Of a stretch of DNA of 20,138 bases, positions 13,677-20,138 are shown one piece after another. Within the stretch, counting starts at the first letter, position 1; every line of letters starts with the position of its first letter. This stretch comes from an uncultured Collinsella sp. (GTDB lineage: Bacteria > Actinomycetota > Coriobacteriia > Coriobacteriales > Coriobacteriaceae), in NCBI GenBank assembly GCA_900762355.1, contig CAAFGE010000021.1:1-20138 (forward strand), in the 5' to 3' direction. A program made the translations under genes and the position numbers. Under the pieces are notes generated by a model. The model saw only the letters and a program-made list of their open reading frames with translations, did not search any database and was not told the DNA's origin.

Positions 13677-14363
13677 CTACCTCCTTTGGTTGATGAGGTC
13701 CTCGATAATGCGGACGACCTCGTCGATGGTATGGGCGGTGGAGTCAACGTGCACGGCGTCCTCGGCGGGCACGAGCGGCGCGACCTCGCGGCTGCTGTCA
13801 AGCTTGTCGCGCTGCTTGAGGGCGTCGAGGGTCTCGTCGACCTCGGCCTCGAGCTGCTCGGCAGTAAGCGGCTGGGCGTCGTTCTGGTGGCGCTGCAGCA
13901 CGCGGCGACGGGCGCGCTCGCGCGGGTCAGCGGTCAGGAAGACCTTTACTTGCGCGTTGGGGAATACGACGGTACCGATGTCGCGACCCTCGGCCACGAT
14001 ATCGCGGTCCTCGGCGGCGCGGCGCTGGTGAATGAGCATGGCGGCGCGCACGCCCGGGTAGGCCGAGACCTTGGATACGTTGGCGTCGACCTGCGGGGTA
14101 CGGATGGCGGCCGAAGCGTCCTGGCCGTCAATGGTCAGGCGCGTGTCCTCGCCGGTGCCGTTGGTAAAGCGAATCTCGATCTGCTCGGCGAGGGCGTCGA
14201 TGGCCGTCTCGTCGTCCAGATCGATGCCGCGGTCGAGCGCGGCGAAGGTGACGGCGCGATACATGGCGCCCGTGTCGAGCTTGTTAAAGCCCAGCTGGCG
14301 GGCGATCTCCTTGGCGATGGTGGATTTGCCGGAACCGGCGGGGCCGTCGATGGCGACGATCAT
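13677..14363 (-). CDS. cmk: Cytidylate kinase
   Basis: Cmk phosphorylates CMP and dCMP with ATP, recycling cytidine nucleotides released by RNA turnover and lipid synthesis. The 228-residue P-loop kinase shows GPAGSGKST (7-15), LDTGAMYRA (29-37), the CMP-binding insert region, EGRDIGT (125-131) and the lid arginines in PRERARRR. The ATG at 14363 follows a GAAAGGAAG site. The 66-base gap between it and the rluB-type gene is the second-largest in the run and shows no clear terminator or promoter. Confidence 0.96.
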   Translation of the reverse strand: MIVAIDGPAGSGKSTIAKEIARQLGFNKLDTGAMYRAVTFAALDRGIDLDDETAIDALAEQIEIRFTNGTGEDTRLTIDGQDASAAIRTPQVDANVSKVSAYPGVRAAMLIHQRRAAEDRDIVAEGRDIGTVVFPNAQVKVFLTADPRERARRRVLQRHQNDAQPLTAEQLEAEVDETLDALKQRDKLDSSREVAPLVPAEDAVHVDSTAHTIDEVVRIIEDLINQRR

Positions 14364-14429
14364 GCAATGCTTCCTTTCGGTGGTTGACGTGCTGGTATGG
14401 TACGCGAGTGCTGGGGCGCGGCGGGTCGC

Positions 14430-15401
14430 CTAGCCCGTGTAGCGCTCGCGGTAGGTGTTGCGTTTGGGCGCGGAGCCATGGCTGCCGTGGTGGCGGGTGT
14501 GGCTCGCGGGTGTGTCCTGAGGCTTGCCGCCGCGCTTGGCGCTGGCCTGCTTGGGCGGGATACCGCCGTCCTTGAGAATCTGCACCTCGCGGTCGGTGAG
14601 CTCGCGCCACGAGCCCTTGGCCACGCCCTCGAGCTCCAAGCCGGCAAAGTTGCAGCGATGCAGGCGGATCACCGGATGGTGGATCTTGCTCAGCATGCGC
14701 TTGATCTGGTTCTTGCGGCCCTCGCGGATGATGACCTCGACGGCGGTGGTACCGGGTTTGACGCCCTGCGGCGCCACGGCCTCGGCCTCGCGTGCGGTGA
14801 TAACGCGGCAGATTGCCGGCTGACACAGGCCGTCGTCGAGCTCGATGCCGCGGCGGAGCGGTTCCAGGTCGCGGTCGGTGAGGCGGCCGTCCACGAGCGC
14901 CTGGTAGGTCTTGTAGACGTGCTTGCTGGGGTGCAGCAAATCCTGCGATAGGTCGCCGTCGGTGGTAAAGAGCAAAAGGCCCGTGGTGTCGCGGTCCAGG
15001 CGCCCGACCGGGAAAAGTCCCGGAAAGCGGTCGCGGGGGACCAGGTCGGCCACGCAAGGGCGCTCCTGCGGGTCGCTCATGGTGGTGAGGTAGCCGGTCG
15101 GCTTGTAGAGCATTAGGTACACGGCGCCCTGGTTGAGCTTGACGGGCATGCCATCGACCTCGATGTGGTCGCGATCGACATCGACCTTGGTGCCCAGCTC
15201 GGTCGCGACCTCGCCGTTGACGGTCACGCGGCCGGCGGTCATCAGGTCCTCCGAGCCGCGGCGGCTCGCCACGCCCGCGCGCGCCAAAAAGCGCTGCAGG
15301 CGCATGGTGTGCGGGTAGACGGGCTGGGCGTCGCCTGCGGGCGTTGTGGCGCCCGTGGCACTTGCGGTGCGCGTCTCCTCTGCTTCGTTAGTCCTCGTCA
15401 T
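14430..15401 (-). CDS. RNA pseudouridine synthase, RluB/RsuA type
   Basis: This 323-residue protein isomerises a uridine in ribosomal RNA. It has an N-terminal S4 RNA-binding domain (~33-90, RLQRFLARAGVASRR) and a catalytic domain with GRLDRDTTGLLL, in which Asp136 is the nucleophile, plus the RKNQIKRML and HRCNFAGLELEG stretches of this family. Gene order scpA-scpB-rluB is common in Gram-positive bacteria and favours the large-subunit RluB type, but RsuA-like specificity cannot be excluded. The last ~45 residues are a Gly/His/Lys/Arg-rich tail, probably disordered and RNA-binding. ATG 15401 overlaps the end of scpB by 14 bases and has a GGAGG site at the right distance; an ATG at 15461 lies deep inside scpB. 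Confidence 0.92.
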   Translation of the reverse strand: MTRTNEAEETRTASATGATTPAGDAQPVYPHTMRLQRFLARAGVASRRGSEDLMTAGRVTVNGEVATELGTKVDVDRDHIEVDGMPVKLNQGAVYLMLYKPTGYLTTMSDPQERPCVADLVPRDRFPGLFPVGRLDRDTTGLLLFTTDGDLSQDLLHPSKHVYKTYQALVDGRLTDRDLEPLRRGIELDDGLCQPAICRVITAREAEAVAPQGVKPGTTAVEVIIREGRKNQIKRMLSKIHHPVIRLHRCNFAGLELEGVAKGSWRELTDREVQILKDGGIPPKQASAKRGGKPQDTPASHTRHHGSHGSAPKRNTYRERYTG

Positions 15402-16107
15402 GCATGTCCTCCGAGGTAATAGCTGCGGGCAGAAGCTCTGCGTCATCGGTGTCCTCAACATCGGTATCGAGCAGTTCGCGCTCTTCGTCCAGGTCCTCGG
15501 CCTGCTCCTCGAGCGTGGACTGAATACTGCGGCCGCTCAGGCGCTCGCGGATAAACTGACGCGACTGCTCGTCGGGGGCAAACTGCTCCAGGTCGGGCAG
15601 GTCGCGGGTGGAGCGCAGGCCGAACTTTTCCAAGAAGGCGTTGGTCGTGCCGTAAATGATGGCCTGACCGCGCTGGGGGTCACGGCCGAGCTCGCGCACC
15701 AGACCCTTGTCCACGAGCGACGCGATGACGCCGTCGGAGTTGACGCCGCGGATGCCCTTGACCACCTCGCGCGTTACGGGCTGGTGGTATGCGATAACGG
15801 CCAGGGTTTCGAGCGCCGCCTGGGACAGCTTTTGTGTGTCCCAGCTCAACACATAGGCCTCGACCACGTCGTGGTAAGCGGGGTGCGTGAACAGGCGCCA
15901 GCCGCCGGCGACCTCGCGCAGCTGAAAGCCGCGGTTGGCCTCCTCGTACTCAACCTTGAGCTCGGCGAGCAGCGATGCGCACTCGCCGGGGGCGATATCC
16001 AGTGCGCCGGCCAGCGCGGGCGCACTCACCGGGTCGCTCGACACCAGCAGCAGCGCCTCAAGAGCGCCTTTGAGGCTGTTTGCCTCCAGCGTGGAAAGGT
16101 TCGACAT
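15388..16107 (-). CDS. scpB: Segregation and condensation protein B
   Basis: ScpB forms a dimer of winged-helix units that, with ScpA, completes the SMC condensin complex and helps separate replicated chromosomes. The 239 residues include the family stretches LKGALEALLLVS, LSQAALETLAVIAYHQPVTR (88-112 region), IRGVNSDGVI and the RDPQRGQAIIYGTT segment. The C-terminal ~40 residues are a strongly acidic tail (Glu/Asp-rich, ending DMHDED) that extends past the conserved core. The start follows scpA by 11 bases with a TAGGAG site. Confidence 0.95.
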   Translation of the reverse strand: MSNLSTLEANSLKGALEALLLVSSDPVSAPALAGALDIAPGECASLLAELKVEYEEANRGFQLREVAGGWRLFTHPAYHDVVEAYVLSWDTQKLSQAALETLAVIAYHQPVTREVVKGIRGVNSDGVIASLVDKGLVRELGRDPQRGQAIIYGTTNAFLEKFGLRSTRDLPDLEQFAPDEQSRQFIRERLSGRSIQSTLEEQAEDLDEERELLDTDVEDTDDAELLPAAITSEDMHDED

Positions 16108-16118
16108 GGTTGCGGCTC

Positions 16119-16931
16119 CTATTCGGTGAGCTCGGGGCCCTCACCGGGCACGTACGCCTCGGCGCCCTCGACTCGGTTAATGCGGATGGTTCCAAAGATC
16201 TCGTCCTGGCTCAGCGTAAGCGAGCCGCGCTTGGCGAGCTCGAGCATGGCCAGGAAGGTGACGACGAGCTGCTCGGTGGTAGCGTCGCCGTCCAGTAGCT
16301 CGCGGAAGGTGCAGGTTTGGTGCGCCATGGTAAAGCGGTCGACCGAGGCCACCGTCAGGTCGAGCGGTACGCGATGCGGCGCCACATGCTCGGCTTCCAG
16401 CAGGAAGGTCTGGCGCTTGCCGTCCAGGTCGGCGCAGATGACGGCCAGGCCGCGCAGGGTAATGCCGGCCAGGTAGTCGGGCATTAGGCCCAAGAACTCG
16501 GGATCGGGGCCGGCCACACGCGGATGCATGCGGCTTTCGGCCTGCATGCGCGCACCGAGAGCGGCCGCCGCGCCCTTAAACTGCTTATAGGCGATCAGGC
16601 GCTGGATCAGGACCTCGCGCAGGGCGTCGCCGTCGAGCGTGCTGAGCTCCTCGAGGTCTTCGTCGAACTCGTCATCGTCGTCATCGGCTTTGCGTGGGGC
16701 CTCCTGCGGCACCAGAGAGGCAGCCTTGATGTCCAAAAGGGTTGCCGCGACCAGCAAAAAATCGCTCGCCACGTCCAGGTCCAGTGCTTCGATGCGCTCG
16801 GCCTCGGCAAGGTATTGCTCGGCTACCTCGCTGATGGAGATGGCGCCGATATCAACTTTTTGGCGGGTTACCAGCTGCAGCAGCAGGTCGAACGGTCCGC
16901 TGTAGACCTGCGTCGACACGCGATACGACAT
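16119..16931 (-). CDS. scpA: Segregation and condensation protein A
   Basis: ScpA is the kleisin that bridges SMC heads in the bacterial condensin. The 270 residues show the N-terminal VYSGPFDLLLQLV and VASDFLLVAATLLDIKA that bind the SMC neck, and a C-terminal winged helix with the LAMLELAKRGSLTL pattern. Between them is a very acidic linker (~80-98, ADDDDDEFDEDLEEL). A textbook AAAGGAGG ribosome binding site precedes ATG 16931. The 84-base gap upstream carries two small hairpins, so a new transcript could begin here, but I see no clear promoter. Confidence 0.96.
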   Translation of the reverse strand: MSYRVSTQVYSGPFDLLLQLVTRQKVDIGAISISEVAEQYLAEAERIEALDLDVASDFLLVAATLLDIKAASLVPQEAPRKADDDDDEFDEDLEELSTLDGDALREVLIQRLIAYKQFKGAAAALGARMQAESRMHPRVAGPDPEFLGLMPDYLAGITLRGLAVICADLDGKRQTFLLEAEHVAPHRVPLDLTVASVDRFTMAHQTCTFRELLDGDATTEQLVVTFLAMLELAKRGSLTLSQDEIFGTIRINRVEGAEAYVPGEGPELTE

Positions 16932-16949
16932 CTTCGACCTCCTTTGACG

Positions 16950-17000
16950 GCGCCTTCGCGGCGCGGTTTGGGTGCATGTTGCGACCGTTTTGCACGGTCG
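16950..17000. repeat. Two small hairpins in the gap before scpA
   Basis: One has arms GCGCC (16950-16954) and GGCGC (16960-16964) with a 5-base loop; the other has CGACCG (16982-16987) and CGGTCG (16995-17000). Neither has a T-tail on the minus strand, so they are not classical terminators. They could trim read-through or shape the scpA leader. Confidence 0.35.
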
Positions 17001-17015
17001 ACCTGTAAGTTTACC

Positions 17016-17699
17016 CTAGATGCCGGCGATTGCGAAGTTAAGCAGCTGCTCAGCGAACGGATACACGGTAACGTCGAAATAGCGACCGATCACGTCGATG
17101 CCGGTCCACATGGGCAGCAGGTACAGCACCAGGATGAGGATGGGCATGGCGTATTGCTGCAGGCGGTAGTAGTTGGCGAGCGCCTTGTCCTTGAGGAAGG
17201 GCACGATGATCGACGAGCCGTCGAGCGGCGGGACCGGGATAAGGTTAAAGAACGCGAGTGACAGGTTGACCACGATAAAGGTGGCGCCGAAGTTCATGAT
17301 TTGCGACGCCACGGCAAAGGACATGCTGGCGTAAAGGTTGCCATAGGTCAGGTGCATGAGGGCCGCGGCCAGGCACGCGAGCGCGATGTTCGATGCAGGG
17401 CCGGCCACGCTCACCAGGAGCTCGTCGCGCTTGGGGTGCTTGAGGTTGTTGAGGTAGACGGGCACCGGCTTGGCGAAGGCAAACACCGGGCCACCGGCTG
17501 CGAGCATGAGCAGCGGCAGGATGATGGTGCCAAACGGGTCGATATGGTTGAGCGGGTTGAGCGAGACACGACCGCGTGATCGGGCTGTCTTGTCGCCGAG
17601 AGCCCAGGCTGCGGCGGCGTGCGCGCTCTCGTGGATCACGATGCCAATGATGACGGCGATCGCGCTGGCGAGCAGGTTCATGATGTAGCTGCTTGACAT
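17016..17699 (-). CDS. Site-2 protease family (M50) zinc metalloprotease
   Basis: This 227-residue membrane protein belongs to the short M50B group (YwhC-like) of intramembrane metalloproteases. The zinc-binding HESAH (H23, E24, H27) lies in the first helix, and the third ligand Asp160 is in NLIPVPPLDGS within a later helix. Five to six hydrophobic segments can be seen and there is no PDZ or CBS domain. Substrates are unknown; in many Gram-positive bacteria this gene precedes scpA-scpB, as here. The start has a GGGAG site in the 9-base gap after the preceding small membrane protein. Confidence 0.92.
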   Translation of the reverse strand: MSSSYIMNLLASAIAVIIGIVIHESAHAAAAWALGDKTARSRGRVSLNPLNHIDPFGTIILPLLMLAAGGPVFAFAKPVPVYLNNLKHPKRDELLVSVAGPASNIALACLAAALMHLTYGNLYASMSFAVASQIMNFGATFIVVNLSLAFFNLIPVPPLDGSSIIVPFLKDKALANYYRLQQYAMPILILVLYLLPMWTGIDVIGRYFDVTVYPFAEQLLNFAIAGI

Positions 17700-17708
17700 G
17701 GCGCTCCC

Positions 17709-18005
17709 CTAGCGGACGCGGCGCGAAGCGCGCGTGAGCAGGTAGTCAATTACAAACAGGATGACGGCGACGATAGCATAATCCAGGCGGAACACACCGC
17801 CAAAGGGCGACGTGATGACGCCGTAGCCGGCGATGGCGCTCGGCAGCGCGCGCGAAAGCTCAACGACAAAGCCAACGATCTGCAGTTTGGCGGTGAGGCC
17901 GCTAAAGCACAGCAGCACGGTCATTGCGCTCATAAAGATGCCGCAGATGCGACAGGCGATGGCGATGATGCTCATCGCCACGGCAGTGGCCTTACGAGAG
18001 TTCAC
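17709..18005 (-). CDS. Small membrane protein, unknown
   Basis: I do not recognise this 98-residue hydrophobic protein. It has probable membrane segments at ~8-34, 38-60 and 73-91, and ends with a basic ARRVR-type tail. I propose GTG 18005 as the start: a GAGGAG site sits 7 bases upstream, and the gene would then overlap the end of the ABC-F gene by 14 bases. ATG 17975 (residue 11) is an alternative without a good site. Longer frames up to 18125 run through the ABC-F coding sequence and are not credible. Tight spacing to both neighbours makes it a member of the operon. Confidence 0.65.
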   Translation of the reverse strand: MNSRKATAVAMSIIAIACRICGIFMSAMTVLLCFSGLTAKLQIVGFVVELSRALPSAIAGYGVITSPFGGVFRLDYAIVAVILFVIDYLLTRASRRVR

Positions 18006-20022
18006 GCGCGGTCTCCTCTTCGATTTGGGTGGAAAGCTCCAGCCATTCGTCCTCGAGCTTGGGCAGCTCTTGCTTAAGGCCGTTATATTCCCCCAGCGCG
18101 GCGTTGAACTTGTCCTGATCGGCATAAAGCTCTTCGCTTGCCATCAATTCCATAAGCTCGTCATAGCGGGCGCGCTTTTTGTCCAGCTCTGTCTCGATCT
18201 TCTTGAGCTGGTTGCGCACGCCCTTGAGCTTTTTGTTGAGCGCGGCGCGGGCCTGGGCCTCGGCACGCTTTTGCTCCTTGGTCTTTTTGCCCTCGGCCGG
18301 CTTGGGGGCGGCGGGCGCATCGGACTGGGCCGCGGTGACCTTAGCGGACTTGGCCGCGGCCGGTGCGCTCTCCCCTGCCGCCTCGGCGGCGGCGCGGGCT
18401 GCGAGGTCCTCGCGCTTGTAGAGGTAGTAGTCGTAGTCGCCGTCGTAGACCGTGACCTTGCCGTCGCGGATGTCAATGATGCGGTTGGCCACAGCGCGTA
18501 CCAGGTGCTCGTCGTGGCTGATCAGCACGATGGTGCCGGGGAAGTTTTGCAGGGCGTTCTCGAGCATGTCCACCGAGTCGATGTCCAGGTGGTTGGTTGG
18601 CTCGTCCAGGCACAGGAGCGCCTCGGGGGCCACGAGCATCTTGGCCAGTGCCAGACGCGCCTTTTCGCCGCCGGAGAGGACGCGGACCTGCTTTTCGATA
18701 GAATCGTTTTCGCTAAACAGGAAAGCGCCCAGCAGGCTGCGCTGTTGCGGCACTGTCCACTTGGGCGTGACGGTGTCGATCTCTTGCAGGACGGTGTTGG
18801 ACTCGGTCATGCCCTCGAGTGCGTGCTGGGCGTAGTAGGCCACGCCCACGTTGGTGCCCAGGTCGCGGGTGCCGGTGGTGGGCGGCTCCAGGCCGGCGAG
18901 GATCTTCATGAGCGTGGACTTGCCGGCGCCGTTGGGGCCGACGAGTGCCACGTGCTCGCCGCGGTAGAGCTTGAGGTCGATGTCGCTGTAGATGTGCTTG
19001 TTGCCGTAGGACTTGGAGACGCCCTCGAGGCCCACGACCATGTCGCCGGAGCGCGGCGGGTCGGGGAACTTAAAGTCGATGTGCTTGTGGCCCTCGGGCA
19101 GGATGACGAGCTCTTTTTTGATCTGCTCGATCTTGCGGATACGCTCCTGGGCCTGGGCGGCCTTGGTGGGCTTGTAGCGGAACTTGTCGACGAAGACCTG
19201 CATGTGGGCGATGTCGCGCTCCTGGGCGGCACGCTTGGCGCGCATCTGCTCCAGGTTGTCCTCACGCTGCTTGAGGTAGCTGCTGTAGTTGCCGGTGTAG
19301 GTGGTCACTCGACGGTTTTCGAGGGCGGCGACGTGGTCGACGCAGGCGTCCATGAAGGCGCGGTCGTGGCTGACGATGAGGACAGCACCATCGTAGTTGG
19401 CGATAAAGCCGCGCAGCCACTGGACGCTTTCGAGGTCCAGGTGGTTGGTGGGCTCGTCAAGCAGCAGCAGGTCGGGGTGGCGTAGGAATAGCTTGGCCAA
19501 TGCGATGCGCATCTGCCAGCCGCCCGAGAACTCGGAGCACGGGCGCTCAAAGTCGGTGACCTTAAAGCCCAGGCCGGACAGGATCTTGCGGGCGTTGCTC
19601 TCGAGTTCGTAGCCGCCCAGGTGCTCAAAGCGGTCCTGGACCTGGCCGTACTCGTTGAGGAGGGCGTCGACATCCTTGCCCTGCTCGGAGAGCTCGGTGA
19701 TCTGAGCCTGCAGCTCGTTGGCACGCTCGCCCATGCGGCGGATTTCCTTGGCGGCGGCCATGACCTCGGCAAGGATGGTGGTGTCCTTCTGCTCAAGGTT
19801 GGTTTCCTGCTCTAGGTAGCCCACCTGGCAGTCCTTGGCGTATTGGACCTGTCCGGCGTCGGGACTGTCGATGCCCATGATGATCTTGAGCATGGTGGTT
19901 TTGCCGGCGCCGTTGGGTCCCACGAGCGCGAAGCGCTCGCCGGGGTTGATCTGGAAGGACGCGCCGCTAAAGAGGACGCGTGCGCCGAAGCTTTTTTCGA
20001 TCTTGTCGACCAGGAGGATCAT
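17992..20022 (-). CDS. ABC-F family ATP-binding protein (Uup/YdiF-like)
   Basis: ABC-F proteins are soluble twin ATPases without membrane parts that act on the ribosome, in translation quality control or antibiotic protection. The 676 residues contain NBD1 with Walker A GPNGAGKT (35-42), signature FSGGW (165-169) and LLLLDEPTNHLD, then the P-site tRNA-interaction linker (~245-325, rich in Arg/Lys/Gln). NBD2 follows with GPNGAGKS (362-369), LSGGEKARLALAK (449-461) and CLDEPTNHLD. The C-terminal ~130 residues have an Ala/Pro-rich spacer and a Lys/Glu coiled coil (~578-676), typical of Uup-like or YdiF-like housekeeping members rather than acquired resistance factors. The start has an AAGGCGG site and lies 36 bases after the tRNA-Ala terminator. 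Confidence 0.93.
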   Translation of the reverse strand: MILLVDKIEKSFGARVLFSGASFQINPGERFALVGPNGAGKTTMLKIIMGIDSPDAGQVQYAKDCQVGYLEQETNLEQKDTTILAEVMAAAKEIRRMGERANELQAQITELSEQGKDVDALLNEYGQVQDRFEHLGGYELESNARKILSGLGFKVTDFERPCSEFSGGWQMRIALAKLFLRHPDLLLLDEPTNHLDLESVQWLRGFIANYDGAVLIVSHDRAFMDACVDHVAALENRRVTTYTGNYSSYLKQREDNLEQMRAKRAAQERDIAHMQVFVDKFRYKPTKAAQAQERIRKIEQIKKELVILPEGHKHIDFKFPDPPRSGDMVVGLEGVSKSYGNKHIYSDIDLKLYRGEHVALVGPNGAGKSTLMKILAGLEPPTTGTRDLGTNVGVAYYAQHALEGMTESNTVLQEIDTVTPKWTVPQQRSLLGAFLFSENDSIEKQVRVLSGGEKARLALAKMLVAPEALLCLDEPTNHLDIDSVDMLENALQNFPGTIVLISHDEHLVRAVANRIIDIRDGKVTVYDGDYDYYLYKREDLAARAAAEAAGESAPAAAKSAKVTAAQSDAPAAPKPAEGKKTKEQKRAEAQARAALNKKLKGVRNQLKKIETELDKKRARYDELMELMASEELYADQDKFNAALGEYNGLKQELPKLEDEWLELSTQIEEETARELS

Positions 20023-20052
20023 GGTGCCGCCTTTGACCTTGTGTTCCTATAT

Positions 20053-20082
20053 GAAAAAAGGCCCCAACTTGCGTTGGAGCCT
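20053..20082 (-). terminator. Intrinsic terminator after tRNA-Ala
   Basis: On the minus strand a 10-bp stem (20073-20082 with 20059-20068, one G-T pair) closes a 4-base GCAA loop and is followed by six Ts. It lies 15 bases after the tRNA 3' end and separates the tRNA transcript from the ABC-F operon. Confidence 0.88.
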
Positions 20083-20097
20083 CATTCAATGCTCGGG

Positions 20098-20138
20098 TGG
20101 AGACGAGGGGGATCGAACCCCTGACCTCTTGACTGCCA
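20098..20138 (-). tRNA. tRNA-Ala (anticodon GGC), 3' part cut by window edge
   Basis: Only the 3' half is in the window. The T-arm AGGGG-TTCGATC-CCCCT is complete. The acceptor 3' strand CGTCTCC places T at position 70 and A at 73, consistent with the G3-U70 identity pair of alanine tRNA. The anticodon arm begins at T33 and reads TGGCAG then TCAAG, giving anticodon GGC. Two of the three CCA bases are followed by C instead of A, so CCA is not encoded. The D-arm and 5' end are outside the window. Confidence 0.85.

Noticed and set aside
12960..14387. A 475-codon plus-strand frame opposite plsC and cmk
   Set aside because: It spans two well-supported minus-strand genes and the gap between them, and its composition (His/Gly/Asp/Val-rich) is that of an antisense shadow.
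17833..19485. A 550-codon plus-strand frame opposite the ABC-F gene
   Set aside because: It is antisense to a fully conserved ABC-F protein, has Gly/Val/Leu-rich composition typical of high-GC antisense frames, and has no recognisable domain or ribosome binding site.

Overview
The window looks like chromosome from a high-GC actinobacterium of the Coriobacteriia, most likely Collinsella or a close relative. This is inferred from gene content, gene order and protein style; no 16S gene or other marker is present to prove it. Roughly 17 kb (about 2,946-20,022) is a dense, one-directional run of minus-strand housekeeping genes. The left 2.7 kb is different: visibly lower in GC, loosely packed, and made of small unknown genes, gene fragments and hairpins.

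Left accessory region (1-2,780). It opens with the end of an ABC transporter ATPase and a small membrane-anchored protein on the plus strand, followed by two tandem perfect hairpins. Next comes a fragment of a DnaQ-like 3'-5' exonuclease with no start. Two small minus-strand genes follow: a secreted, cysteine-containing peptide and a three-helix membrane protein. A 5'-truncated DUF6273-like domain with its own terminator lies beyond them, then about 430 bp of apparently non-coding sequence with duplicated inverted repeats. A tRNA-Pro(GGG) gene separates this region from the core genes.

Core block (minus strand; transcription runs from high to low coordinates). After a partial tRNA-Ala(GGC) and its terminator come an ABC-F ATPase, a small membrane protein, an M50 site-2-type protease, scpA, scpB, an RluB-type pseudouridine synthase, cmk, a PlsC-type acyltransferase, ispH, a DUF512 PDZ/Fe-S protein, der, plsY, gpsA, rpe, a cysteine desulfurase, a Nif3-family protein, a coiled-coil zinc-ribbon protein and coaBC. 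Many junctions overlap by 4-14 nt or are separated by 2-18 nt, and several ribosome binding sites lie inside the end of the upstream gene, so translational coupling is likely. The only larger gaps are 84 nt (before scpA) and 66 nt (before cmk).

Functionally the block joins chromosome segregation (ScpAB), ribosome maturation (Der, RluB), phospholipid synthesis (GpsA makes glycerol-3-phosphate, PlsY acylates it, PlsC-type enzymes add the second chain), isoprenoid synthesis (IspH), CoA synthesis (CoaBC) and sulfur delivery (cysteine desulfurase). IspH and the DUF512 protein both appear to need Fe-S clusters, which the desulfurase could supply. The most unusual points are the secreted-peptide/membrane-protein pair, the recombination scar near 1,950, an acyltransferase with Glu in place of the motif I Asp, and a zinc ribbon lacking one expected cysteine. 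I see no clear evidence of a large undescribed system.
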